Source of the DNA: Candidatus Sacchlamyda saccharinae
GTDB lineage: Bacteria; Chlamydiota; Chlamydiia; Chlamydiales; Rhabdochlamydiaceae
Reading direction: 5' to 3'
Assembly: GCA_030408505.1 (NCBI GenBank)
Contig: JAUHQI010000004.1
Coordinates: forward strand, 620,001-684,000
DNA: 64,000 nt
This document shows positions 56,376-64,000 of this stretch, piece by piece. The notes under the pieces were generated by a model that saw only the letters and a program-made list of their open reading frames with translations, did not search any database and was not told where the DNA came from. The translations under genes and the position numbers were made by a program. Position 1 is the stretch's first letter; every line of letters begins with the position of its first letter.

Positions 56376-57472
56376 GACTTTTTGCCTCCAGATTTTTTCT
56401 TAATAGGCGTAACAGTCTTTGTAGTGCGGACTTTTTGTCCTTCCTCTTTGGTCTCGGACTTTCCTCGTTTTTTTGGCAATAAACCTTTGACAACGCCCAT
56501 AAGACCCTTTTTCCCTTCTTCCTCTTCTTCGATCGCAACGGCACTGCGAATGATTTTCTCCTCTCCCTCTGGTCCCATTTCTTTGAGATCGGCCAGACGA
56601 GAAGAGATGTGTCTTAGAGATTCTAAGCGTTCTGAAAGGGCCTGGAGTCTTTCGTCGACTTTGACACGTGAGCTTCCTCTTAGACTTGCCAAGAGCTCTG
56701 CCTCTGTGTCGTATCGAGAAGAGAAAGTGACCGCAGATGCACTTGTAATCTCAGGAGAGTAAAGGAAGTGCCTTGCTGCTGAAGGGACCGTGGTATAGAT
56801 ATCCACAGTAACTTGTGGCTCGAGTTCTACTTTTGCCACTTGCTTCGGTGGACGTCCCCTCTTGGGTCTTGGATTAAGGGCTTCGTTCGAGTAATAAACT
56901 TTAGCCTTCGTCTCGATTGTGTCGCGCGCTGTGGAAACATCGCGAGGAACCTTAGCGTCGAAAAGATGTTTTTTCAGTTTCTCGATCAAATTTTTCGTTA
57001 GGTCCAGGTCCTCTTCAAATACAAAACGAATCTGATGATTGCGGAGCCACTCAATGATTCGGATGCGGGAGCGCTCTACGTAGAATTGTTGCCATTTTTC
57101 CAGCTCTGAAAGGTGGTCATAGATAAATTCAAGAAAATGTTCCCTAGCTTCCTTGGACTGGATGATTTCGAGAAGTTTTTCCTTCGTATCGATATCATAA
57201 ACTTTTTCATTCACAAAACCTTCCATAAATTTTTTAGATTCATAGAAAGTCATTTTTGGAATGAGGATATAGCGCTCGCCATGCTGCTCAAATTCTTTTT
57301 CGAGTGAATCGAGTTCCTCCTGGCTCTTATCGAGGTCTATGAAGAGCAGAAACCCCTCAATGCGATCAAGATAGAAATCCCGTTCATCGTCTGATTTTGC
57401 AAATGCGTCCATCAGGCGGTGGAAACGGAGTATCAAAGGATTTTTTGCTTCTGGATATGCAGTTTTGGCCAT
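56372..57472 (-). CDS. UPF0158-type protein with basic AT-hook-like linker
   Basis: A 366-residue protein. The N-terminal 150 residues resemble UPF0158, known from Chlamydia (DFYLDRIEGFLLFIDLDKS, ILIPKMTFYESKKFMEGFV). A PRPKRGRPPKQ sequence at about residue 200 matches the AT-hook core, suggesting DNA minor-groove binding. The C terminus is highly charged, with a Lys-rich tail. ATG 57472 is preferred because GAGG lies 9 nt upstream; a TTG at 57490 is the alternative. The function is not established. Confidence 0.75.
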   Translation of the reverse strand: MAKTAYPEAKNPLILRFHRLMDAFAKSDDERDFYLDRIEGFLLFIDLDKSQEELDSLEKEFEQHGERYILIPKMTFYESKKFMEGFVNEKVYDIDTKEKLLEIIQSKEAREHFLEFIYDHLSELEKWQQFYVERSRIRIIEWLRNHQIRFVFEEDLDLTKNLIEKLKKHLFDAKVPRDVSTARDTIETKAKVYYSNEALNPRPKRGRPPKQVAKVELEPQVTVDIYTTVPSAARHFLYSPEITSASAVTFSSRYDTEAELLASLRGSSRVKVDERLQALSERLESLRHISSRLADLKEMGPEGEEKIIRSAVAIEEEEEGKKGLMGVVKGLLPKKRGKSETKEEGQKVRTTKTVTPIKKKSGGKKS

Positions 57473-57530
57473 GGTCTTTTTACCTCGCAAGAAAAGACCA
57501 ATTTATCACAAAAATCTGCCACGATCAAGG

Positions 57531-58736
57531 TTATTCTTCAGTACTGATCTCATTTGGAGAGTAGGCTTTAAGGAAAATAAAAAATGCAATGAGCATGCAC
57601 GCGCTTCCAACAGTGATGGGCAAGTGGGGATATAATGCCACAAAACCCCCTGAAAACAGAGGGGGAAAGGCAATCGCTGCCCATTGGACAGAATTATGTA
57701 TACCCATCACCTCACCTTGTGTCTCCTTGGTTCCATAATTTGAAACTATAGTGGCCGCTGTTGGAAATATCAGGGCTTGGGAAAGAGCGATACACGGAAC
57801 CACGCAAAACAAGAATAAATCGCTCGATGGATAAAGCAAAACAGGGAGCATAAGAGCCATTAAAACCAGCCCCATGCGCAGAAGTTTGTGCGGAGCAAAC
57901 CAACGCAAAATCGGACGAATAAGGAGCCCTTGCGATACAGCTATCCACAAACCCACCCAAGCATAGAAATTAGCGATCTGCTCAACTCCAAAGCCTCTTT
58001 TCCGCATAAGGAAAACAGGCGAAAACTCTGTAAAAAATCCCCATCCCAAGCAAAAGACGAACATCACGAGAAAAATTCCGCGCAGGCCCGGCATGGAAAA
58101 CGCTTTGCGGATCTGTGTGATTCCTTGAAACAAACGGACCTTCACATCAGATTTCACTTCTAAACTTTCTTTAAAAGCCAGCGTGATCAAAAGGGCATTT
58201 AATAGGCAAATACCTGCAGAAAATAAGAAGGGAACTCCGTAGCCATACGCAGTAAGTTTCCCGCCCATAAAGGGGCCGATGACAAACCCGGTCCAAAACG
58301 ACATCCCCACCAAACCAAAATTTTTTACCTTATTTTCCTTTGTGCTGATGTCTGAAATAGAAGATTGACAAACAGCGAAACTCCCCGCTGAAACCCCTGC
58401 AGCCAATCGAACGACAAACAAAATGGTAAGACTAGCAAGGGCAATGCCTGCAGCTCCAAGCAAATAGCTCACAAAAGCAAGCCACATAGACGCCGCAAGG
58501 ACCTTTTTTCTCCCATAGCGGTCTGATAGAGATCCAAGGATTGGTCCCCCAAAAAATTGTCCCACGCAATACCCAGCAACGAGCAGCCCAAAGAGCAGTC
58601 CTCGCATACCAAGGGTCATCTCAGGAGAAAGAATCCCCGCCTCATTATTGACAATCAGAGGAGAAAAAATGGGGAAAACAAGCCCAAACCCCAAACTATC
58701 AATAAAAACTGTGATCAAAAGTGGTAGCAGCTGCAT
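57531..58736 (-). CDS. Major facilitator superfamily transporter (DHA1-like)
   Basis: A 401-residue, 12-helix transporter. The loop between helices 2 and 3 has GSLSDRYGRKKVLAASM, the MFS motif A of proton-coupled drug/multisubstrate antiporters. It most resembles the TetA-like DHA1 branch in layout; the substrate is unknown. ATG 58736 is chosen: AGGG lies 8 nt upstream and the first helix starts at once (LLPLLITVFIDSLGF). An upstream in-frame start at 58856 overlaps the divergent gene. Confidence 0.87.
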   Translation of the reverse strand: MQLLPLLITVFIDSLGFGLVFPIFSPLIVNNEAGILSPEMTLGMRGLLFGLLVAGYCVGQFFGGPILGSLSDRYGRKKVLAASMWLAFVSYLLGAAGIALASLTILFVVRLAAGVSAGSFAVCQSSISDISTKENKVKNFGLVGMSFWTGFVIGPFMGGKLTAYGYGVPFLFSAGICLLNALLITLAFKESLEVKSDVKVRLFQGITQIRKAFSMPGLRGIFLVMFVFCLGWGFFTEFSPVFLMRKRGFGVEQIANFYAWVGLWIAVSQGLLIRPILRWFAPHKLLRMGLVLMALMLPVLLYPSSDLFLFCVVPCIALSQALIFPTAATIVSNYGTKETQGEVMGIHNSVQWAAIAFPPLFSGGFVALYPHLPITVGSACMLIAFFIFLKAYSPNEISTEE

Positions 58737-58809
58737 ATCTTTCCCTATATACTCAGAGGTAAATATTTGCCCTAGAAAAAATCCAAGCCAAGGCGCTATT
58801 ATAGCAAAC

Positions 58810-59319
58810 ATGGGAAAATCGATGCAGCCTATTTCTAAAGAAAATTTCATCCCCACTCTGCCTGAAATGCCTCAGCGCGAGTACAACTGGATGGGTAGAA
58901 TTATTTATTGGGTCCGCGACTCTAAAGAACACGGGATCATCCACCACACCGTCGTCACCACACTTGCAGTATTCACCTCTTTTGCACTGATCTTTAGCGT
59001 AGTCCTCTCTCCCCTCTTCATCTATGGGTACAAAGAGTATATTCGGCAGTGCGAGCGGGCTGTCTACGACCGAAAATTCAAAGAGGTGCTGCAAATCGCA
59101 ACGCAACACGGCACCCAATCATTCCAAAAAGGGCGCGAAGATCCCATCAAAACAGCCAATATTAGCCTTGGCTGGACCAATCGAACGCGCAATCGAATCA
59201 TCAAAGACCTTGATCTAAGTAGAGAAGCAGCCAGGGAATTGAGTGACAAGGAGCTTCTTATCCTAGCTGCTAAAGTCTACCACAATGTGTTTGAGCGCTA
59301 CGGCCTCAAAATCCGCTAG
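58810..59319 (+). CDS. Single-span membrane protein, function unknown
   Basis: A 169-residue protein with one long hydrophobic segment (about residues 45-70, VVTTLAVFTSFALIFSVVLS...LFIYGY) between a short N-terminal and a basic C-terminal part. No family is recognised. ATG 58810 (or 58822) starts the frame, divergent from the MFS gene. Sequence composition is like that of the core genes, so it is probably a long-term resident. Confidence 0.65.
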   Translation: MGKSMQPISKENFIPTLPEMPQREYNWMGRIIYWVRDSKEHGIIHHTVVTTLAVFTSFALIFSVVLSPLFIYGYKEYIRQCERAVYDRKFKEVLQIATQHGTQSFQKGREDPIKTANISLGWTNRTRNRIIKDLDLSREAARELSDKELLILAAKVYHNVFERYGLKIR

Positions 59320-59355
59320 GCGATCTTTCAAAAAAAAACTATTGCTTAAATCCGG

Positions 59356-59383
59356 TTGATTTATTATCATCTTTCGGTATAAT
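59356..59383 (+). promoter_or_regulatory. Promoter of the higB-higA locus
   Basis: TTGATT (59356-59361), a 16-nt spacer and a perfect TATAAT (59378-59383). A ribosome-binding AAGGA (59390-59394) follows 7 nt before the TTG start of higB. Confidence 0.65.
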
Positions 59384-59401
59384 GAAAAGAAGGAACGTGA
59401 C

Positions 59402-59862
59402 TTGATTCGATCATTTGCGGACGAAGCTACAAGAAATATTTTTGATGGAAGAAATACCCTCAAAGCAAGAAAAGCATTAAATCCATCCCTTTGGACAATT
59501 GCGAGAAGGAAATTGGATATGCTTCTATCCGCAAAGAAACTGGATGACCTCAAAATATACCCAAACCAATTCAAAACTTGGATTTGAGCAAGGAGGCTCC
59601 TCAAATTTTTCATCAATGAAGAGTAGCCGTGTTCATAGACACGGCACAATGAGTTGATAAAAAAGTTGAGAAAAAGCCGACGTAGCTCAGGACCAAGCTT
59701 TGAATTGGTTTGGGTATACCACCGGGAAATCGTTTGGAAGCCCTGAAGGGAGATTATAAAGGATATTACAGCATTCGAATCAACAATCAATGGAGAATTT
59801 TATTTCTGTGGAGCGAGGGATCTGCAGAGAATGTACAAATTATTGACTACCATAAAGGATAA
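59402..59862 (+). pseudogene. higB: higB toxin interrupted by a fold-back element
   Basis: Codons 1-52 read LIRSFADEATRNIFDGR... to KLDDLKI, and the rest from 59719 reads [20 protein letters not shown] and ends ...VQIIDYHKG. Together they are a complete RelE-fold HigB mRNA endonuclease of 99 residues. A 161-nt insertion (159-bp element plus a duplicated TA) separates them and shifts the frame, and the 5' part now ends after KTWI. The toxin is therefore inactive while higA downstream is intact. Confidence 0.88.
59558..59716. mobile_element. TA-flanked fold-back element (MITE-like), copy 3, inside higB
   Basis: 159 bp with 18-bp perfect terminal inverted repeats (TACCCAAACCAATTCAAA and its complement), continuing imperfectly inward, and flanked by TA (59556-59557, 59717-59718). 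The core shares AAGGAGGCTCCTCAAATTTT, the GCCGTGTTCATAGACACGGC hairpin and GAGAAAAAGCCGACG with copy 1. It has no coding sequence. Confidence 0.87.
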
Positions 59863-59866
59863 GATA

Positions 59867-60190
59867 ATGTTACCAAAAAATAGAAAACCAACAACTCCCG
59901 GAGAAATTCTCCTAGAGGAATTTCTCATTCCTTTAGAAATTTCACAGACAGACTTTGTTAACCACCTTGGCAAAAGTTGGACTCAGCCTAAATTGAGTTC
60001 CATCATAAGGGGAAAACGCTCCATTACGATTCCAATTGCTTTAGACTTTTCCGATGCTTTAGGCACCACTCCCGATTTTTGGATCAACTTGCAAACACAT
60101 GTGGATCTTTGGGATGCTATCCGTGAGCGTAAAAAAGTACGAAAACTTCCAAAATTACGAAGAACACCAAAAAATTCTAATCATTCTTAA
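59867..60190 (+). CDS. higA: HigA antitoxin
   Basis: A 107-residue HigA of the VapI/HigA type. It begins with PTTPGEILLEEFLIPLEIS and has a Cro-like helix-turn-helix (SQTDFVNHLGKSWTQPKLSS...RGKRSITIPIALDFSDALG), followed by PDFWINLQTHVDLW, the family's hallmark. It would neutralise HigB and repress the locus promoter. It starts 4 nt after the old higB stop and is intact. Confidence 0.93.
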   Translation: MLPKNRKPTTPGEILLEEFLIPLEISQTDFVNHLGKSWTQPKLSSIIRGKRSITIPIALDFSDALGTTPDFWINLQTHVDLWDAIRERKKVRKLPKLRRTPKNSNHS

Positions 60191-60251
60191 TCCGGGTCTC
60201 CTTGACTATAGAAGATGGAGGTTGTACAATAGCGCTTTTTAACAGGAAATT

Positions 60252-61529
60252 ATGCTCGACATTAAGATCATTCGAAACGACCCGAAAGCGGTCGAAGTAA
60301 GACTCAAGACCAAGGATCCAAAGGTAAATCTAAAGCCTATTCTAGCCCTTGATGAAGCGGTCCGCCTCCTCAAAACTGAGGTTGAAGACATCAAGAATAA
60401 GCGGAACCTTCTCTCTAAGGAAATTGGAGAGAAGAAGCGCAAAGGCGAAGACACCTCCGATCTAATGAAGGATGTGGGGGGCTTAGGGGAAAAAACAGCT
60501 GAGATCGATAAGCAGCTTCATGAGAAAGAAACCGAGCTAAACAACCTTCTCGCTAGACTCCCTAACCTTCCCGATGAAAAAGTGAAGGTTTCTCAAAAGG
60601 TCGAAGATAATGTGGTCTTAAGGACGTTTGGTAAGAAGCCCTCATTTTCTTTTGAACCAAAAAACCACGTCGAACTAAATGAAAAGCTCCATCTTTTTGA
60701 TTTTAAGCGCGCAGCAAAAACCTCTGGAAGCAACTGGCCAGCCTATTGCGGTAACGGTGCAAAACTCGAGTGGGCTCTTCTTAACTACATGCTCGATTTC
60801 CACCAAGAAAATGATTTTCAGTTTTGGCTTCCACCCCTACTTGTAAGGCCTGAATTGGCATATGGTGCTGCTCAACTACCTAAATTCGAGCACCAGCAAT
60901 TTAAAATCCATGATGAAGACTATGAACTCTATTTAATTCCCACTTCGGAAGTCGCTCTCTTGGGCCTGCACAACAATGAGATTTTAGATGGAGACAACTT
61001 GCCACTAAAGTATGTCTCTTACACTCCTTGTTTTCGTAGGGAAGCGGGCGGACTTGGCGCCTCTGAGCGAGGGCTTATTCGGATGCACCAGTTCAACAAG
61101 GTAGAGATGTTTGCCTTTACAACTCCAGAGCAGAGCGAGACGATTTACAATGAAATGCTCTCTTCTGCCGAAGCTCTGATCAAAGGTCTTGGCCTCCATT
61201 TTCAGACAACAGAACTCGTAACAGGCGATATGTCTTTTCCTGCATCCAAGACGATTGATTTAGAAGTGTGGCTTCCCGGACAGAATCGCTATTATGAGGT
61301 TTCATCTGTCTCTAATTGCAGCGATTTCCAAGCGCGTAGATCACACACCCGCTTCAAGCATGGCCAAGACAAGCCACAGCTGTGCCACACGCTCAATGGC
61401 TCTGGCCTGGCCACATCAAGACTGATGGTCGCCCTTTTAGAAAATAATCAACGCGAAGATGGCTGCGTAGAAATTCCTCTTGTGTTACACAAGTACCTAA
61501 ACGGAATGAAGGAGCTTACCCCCACATGA
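60252..61529 (+). CDS. serS: Seryl-tRNA synthetase
   Basis: A 425-residue class II synthetase that charges tRNA-Ser. The N-terminal coiled-coil arm (about residues 30-105) contacts the long variable arm of the tRNA. Motif 2 appears as YVSYTPCFRREAGGLGASERGLIRMHQF (positions about 61013-61096), and motif 3 as LNGSGLATSRLMVALLEN. AGGAAAT precedes the ATG. It overlaps the aminopeptidase gene by 4 nt. Confidence 0.96.
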   Translation: MLDIKIIRNDPKAVEVRLKTKDPKVNLKPILALDEAVRLLKTEVEDIKNKRNLLSKEIGEKKRKGEDTSDLMKDVGGLGEKTAEIDKQLHEKETELNNLLARLPNLPDEKVKVSQKVEDNVVLRTFGKKPSFSFEPKNHVELNEKLHLFDFKRAAKTSGSNWPAYCGNGAKLEWALLNYMLDFHQENDFQFWLPPLLVRPELAYGAAQLPKFEHQQFKIHDEDYELYLIPTSEVALLGLHNNEILDGDNLPLKYVSYTPCFRREAGGLGASERGLIRMHQFNKVEMFAFTTPEQSETIYNEMLSSAEALIKGLGLHFQTTELVTGDMSFPASKTIDLEVWLPGQNRYYEVSSVSNCSDFQARRSHTRFKHGQDKPQLCHTLNGSGLATSRLMVALLENNQREDGCVEIPLVLHKYLNGMKELTPT

Positions 61530-62806
61530 CCCACTTGCTAGAAGATTTGCACCATTTTTTGGGCCAGTCGCCCACCAGTTGGCACGCAGGAATGGAAATG
61601 GGAAATCGTCTAGCATCACTCGACTTCACTCCCCTCGACCTTTCAGAAAAATGGAAGCTTGAAAAGGGAGGAAAATACTTTGTCATCCAAGACGGCTCCA
61701 TAGCGGCTTTTGTCCTTCCTGAAAAAAAGCCTGAAAAGATGGCCCTCTGCGCTGCACATACCGACAGCCCTGCTCTAAAACTCAAACCCAACTGCACCAG
61801 CCAAAAAGCCAATCTGCAAATGCTAGGTGTTGAAGTTTATGGCTCGCCCATTCTTTCCACCTGGTTAAACCGAGACCTTGTAATCGCTGGACGGATCATT
61901 GCTGAGCAAAAAAAGGGGAAGGCAGAAGATTTCCTCGTCTTCTTTGAAGATGCCCCTGTTCTGATTCCTCTGATCGCCCCCCACCTCGATCGAGAGATTT
62001 ACAAAAATGGTCTTGTGCTCAATAAACAGGAGCACCTCTCCCCTATTGCCGCTGTAGGTAGTAAGTTGGACCAAGACCTCATCCAGTCGCTGTTGAAGCG
62101 GCAAGTATCTTTCCACAAAATTCTCGATTTTGATTTGTTTCTCGTTCCACTAGAACAGCCCCGCTTCATTGGAAAAGATGCGGAAATGCTCGCCAGCTAC
62201 CGCCTCGATAATCTCGCCAGTGCACATGCGGGTCTTGTCGCTATGGGCAATATCAAAAAGGCGCCAAAAAACCTACTGCCGATGGGCATCTTTTGGGATC
62301 ACGAAGAGGTTGGCTCGCAAACGCGTGTGGGCGCAGAGTCCCGTTTCTTTGAAGATGTATATCACCGCATCACTTCCCTTTATGATCTCTCTTCTGAAGA
62401 TGAAAGTATCCTGCGCCACAAAAGCACCTGCCTATCGGTCGATTTAACCCACGCCTACAATCCCAACTTCGAAAAAAAATATGACCCCGAGCACAAACCT
62501 CTTCTCGGCGAAGGGATCACCATCAAGTACAACGCAAACATGCGCTACAGCACCAGTGCTAAAACAGGGGCGCATCTCACAAAAATCTGCAAGAAGCTCG
62601 ACTTGAAATGCCAAAAATTTGTAAACCGCACAGACAACCCCGCAGGTTCTACCGTTGGCCCTATTTTTTCTACCCGCTTTGGTATCGACACAGCAGACAT
62701 CGGCATACCACAATTATCGATGCATGCTGCGCGCGAGGTCATCGCCTGCTCAGACCAAATTGATATGTGCGCGCTCCTCTCCCACTTTTTGCAGGAGGGC
62801 TTTTAA
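61526..62806 (+). CDS. M18-family aspartyl aminopeptidase
   Basis: A 426-residue metallo-aminopeptidase of family M18, which releases N-terminal acidic residues. It shows AAHTDSPALKLKP (first metal ligands His and Asp), the YGSPILSTWLNRDL segment, IFWDHEEVGSQTRVGAES (catalytic Glu and metal Glu), and SMHAAREVIACSD with the last metal His. Length and motif order are standard for ApeB/DNPEP-type enzymes, with about 12 metal-site and active-site residues conserved by eye. Confidence 0.93.
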   Translation: MTHLLEDLHHFLGQSPTSWHAGMEMGNRLASLDFTPLDLSEKWKLEKGGKYFVIQDGSIAAFVLPEKKPEKMALCAAHTDSPALKLKPNCTSQKANLQMLGVEVYGSPILSTWLNRDLVIAGRIIAEQKKGKAEDFLVFFEDAPVLIPLIAPHLDREIYKNGLVLNKQEHLSPIAAVGSKLDQDLIQSLLKRQVSFHKILDFDLFLVPLEQPRFIGKDAEMLASYRLDNLASAHAGLVAMGNIKKAPKNLLPMGIFWDHEEVGSQTRVGAESRFFEDVYHRITSLYDLSSEDESILRHKSTCLSVDLTHAYNPNFEKKYDPEHKPLLGEGITIKYNANMRYSTSAKTGAHLTKICKKLDLKCQKFVNRTDNPAGSTVGPIFSTRFGIDTADIGIPQLSMHAAREVIACSDQIDMCALLSHFLQEGF

Positions 62807-63535
62807 GTGACCCACCAAAACCCGCCTGAGCACTTTAAAGGCAAAAGCGTCTCCCAGCACCTCAAAGATGCACGCTTACGCGGTGCAAGAGCCACAAGTG
62901 AAACCCATGGAACAGAACTTCCCGGCCACTTTTCTGCCGGTTCTGATAGCGCCAAAAACACAAGTGTCCTCTTCCTCATCCTCTTTGCAGCTTCTGCCTC
63001 TTTTCCCCTGCTCATTGCTTTTGGAGTTGGTTGGATCATATGGAGCGCCGGACGTAGCGCCCTACTTGGCTGGGCCAGACTCGAAAGACTCCATCGAGTC
63101 ATTGAAGAAGAACGTTTTGAAATCGAACACCACCGCGATCAAGAAAAGGAAGAACTGCGCGAGATGTACGCAGACAAAGGCTTTTCGGGCAAACTCCTCG
63201 ATGAGGTGGTCGAAGTACTTATGTCCGATGACAACAGACTCTTAAAAATCATGCTCGAAGAGGAGTTAGGTCTTTCCTTAGAGGCTTACGAGCACCCTTT
63301 AAAACAAGCCACGGGCGCGGCCCTCGGCGCACTGGTATCTTTTGCCCTCGCTCTAATGTCTTTTTACTTTTGGCCAAAAATTGGAATACCCCTCACTTCG
63401 TTTCTTGTGATCGCAATCTCTGCAAACATGACAGCAAAATACGAAAAGAGAAAAGCCCTCAGCAGTGTAATCTGGAACTTCTCTCTTGCTCTTTTTGCCG
63501 CTCTTGTTGTTTACTTTTTGGCTAAACTGCTATGA
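62807..63535 (+). CDS. VIT1/CCC1-type membrane protein
   Basis: A 242-residue protein with about five membrane segments in two groups and a central charged helix pair (REMYADKGFSGKLLDEVVEVL), the cytosolic metal-binding region of the VIT (vacuolar iron transporter)/CCC1 family, which moves Fe2+ or Mn2+. It starts with GTG at 62807, directly after the aminopeptidase stop, and overlaps the P-type ATPase start by 4 nt. Linkage to a metal ATPase supports a role in metal handling. Confidence 0.83.
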   Translation: MTHQNPPEHFKGKSVSQHLKDARLRGARATSETHGTELPGHFSAGSDSAKNTSVLFLILFAASASFPLLIAFGVGWIIWSAGRSALLGWARLERLHRVIEEERFEIEHHRDQEKEELREMYADKGFSGKLLDEVVEVLMSDDNRLLKIMLEEELGLSLEAYEHPLKQATGAALGALVSFALALMSFYFWPKIGIPLTSFLVIAISANMTAKYEKRKALSSVIWNFSLALFAALVVYFLAKLL

Positions 63536-64000
63536 GTCAACCCTACATATTTGATGAGTTTTTTGCATCGGGAAGAGCTGAAACTATCAGCCCATTTCTC
63601 ACTCCCCATTCCCGTTCTTGGGGGCGCAATCTCCCTTTGAAGGGAGCCATCCTCGCTGCCATTTTACTAGCTTTGACGTTTGGCTTCACTTTCGTAAATC
63701 AAGACGTTTCCCATATCTGTTTAGCTTCTGTCTACTTCCTGGTGGGAACCCCTGCTTTGCTCAATGCCCTTGAAGATTTAAAAAGCCTTGAAATCAACAT
63801 CGATGTCCTCATGACACTTGCCGCCCTCCTCTCAATCGTAATTGGAAGCGGCATCGAAGGAGCGCTGCTCCTTGTCCTCTTTGAGTTTTCTGGCGCTATG
63901 GAAAATGCCGTCACCCAAAAAACCAAAAACGCCCTCATCTCCTTGCGCAGACTCTCCCCCAATACCGCACTCGTTTTGCAAGAGGATGGCTCCTATCTCG
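63532..64000 (+). CDS. P1B-type heavy-metal ATPase, 5' part only
   Basis: The window ends after 156 codons. The start ATG overlaps the VIT gene by 4 nt. The translation has an N-terminal tail without the usual CxxC metal domain, two membrane hairpins (AAILLALTFGFTF..., DVLMTLAALLSIVIG, LLVLFEFSGAMENAV) and the beginning of the actuator domain. The pattern DVLMTLAALLS is typical of ZntA/CadA-like ATPases. In Chlamydia a zntA-like gene lies close to serS. The ion cannot be decided from this part. Confidence 0.85.
   Translation, partial: MSQPYIFDEFFASGRAETISPFLTPHSRSWGRNLPLKGAILAAILLALTFGFTFVNQDVSHICLASVYFLVGTPALLNALEDLKSLEINIDVLMTLAALLSIVIGSGIEGALLLVLFEFSGAMENAVTQKTKNALISLRRLSPNTALVLQEDGSYL

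Overview
The window reads as a chromosome segment of a chlamydia from outside the genus Chlamydia (an amoeba- or protist-associated 'environmental' type). The main evidence is gene order. A long minus-strand run, murF-mraY-murD-nlpD-ftsW-murG-murC-ftsQ-(cutA)-khpA-STAS-miaA-coiled coil-HAD-nadD-rsfS-fabF-Nudix, matches the order I recall from Chlamydia. So do dnaX-ybaB-ptsI/ptsH-comEC-fused pyruvate dehydrogenase E1, and serS followed by a VIT-type protein and a P1B ATPase. The cell-division cluster ends in ftsQ with no ftsA or ftsZ, as expected for Chlamydiae. Unlike Chlamydia, murC is not fused to ddl. The species cannot be named from the sequence alone.

Layout. 1-16.6 kb: peptidoglycan and division genes with housekeeping genes, densely packed with 1-22 nt overlaps. 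One glycosyltransferase gene lies on the opposite strand, and cutA is split by a 160-bp palindromic element. 16.7-24.2 kb: rhuM and crcB (fluoride channel), tRNA-Cys, rsmI, coaX, a phosphoesterase, a cysteine-cluster protein, a phosphohexomutase and a short-chain dehydrogenase. 24.3-27.6 kb: accessory material, comprising a probable membrane effector, a decayed copy of the pgpH 3' end, a truncated mobile element and an AAA ATPase. 27.6-36.2 kb: pgpH, dnaX-ybaB, the hprK-ptsH-ptsI regulatory PTS and a type II NADH dehydrogenase. 36.3-43.0 kb: an accessory island. 43-49.6 kb: comEC, tRNA-His, a decayed toxin with its antitoxin, uppP, ftsK and a receiver/metallo-beta-lactamase fusion. 49.6-53.3 kb: three tandem paralogues of an unrecognised family and an ATPase relic. 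53.3-64 kb: yycJ-like hydrolase, fused E1, a UPF0158 protein, an MFS transporter, a broken higB with intact higA, serS, M18 aminopeptidase, a VIT protein and the start of a metal ATPase.

The most interesting part is the island at 37.3-43.0 kb. It encodes a PARP-like ADP-ribosyltransferase with an H-Y-E triad joined to a cysteine-pair module. Next to it is a second protein carrying the same module and ending in a eukaryotic-type CaaX prenylation box. Two M4 metalloproteases follow, with Ala/Gly-rich hydrophobic insertions. This looks like a set of host-directed effectors. A fragment of the comEC 5' end on its left side and the ATG-less comEC on its right side indicate that the island entered at the start of comEC.

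The second theme is small fold-back elements. One TA-flanked family of about 160 bp has interrupted cutA and higB and lies truncated inside the pgpH remnant. Two tandem TTAA-bounded hairpins occupy the pgpH/dnaX promoter region. A 96-bp fold-back sits between the phosphohexomutase gene and a small gene, where it can hide the latter's ribosome-binding site. Both toxin genes of toxin-antitoxin type are dead, whereas both antitoxin genes are intact.
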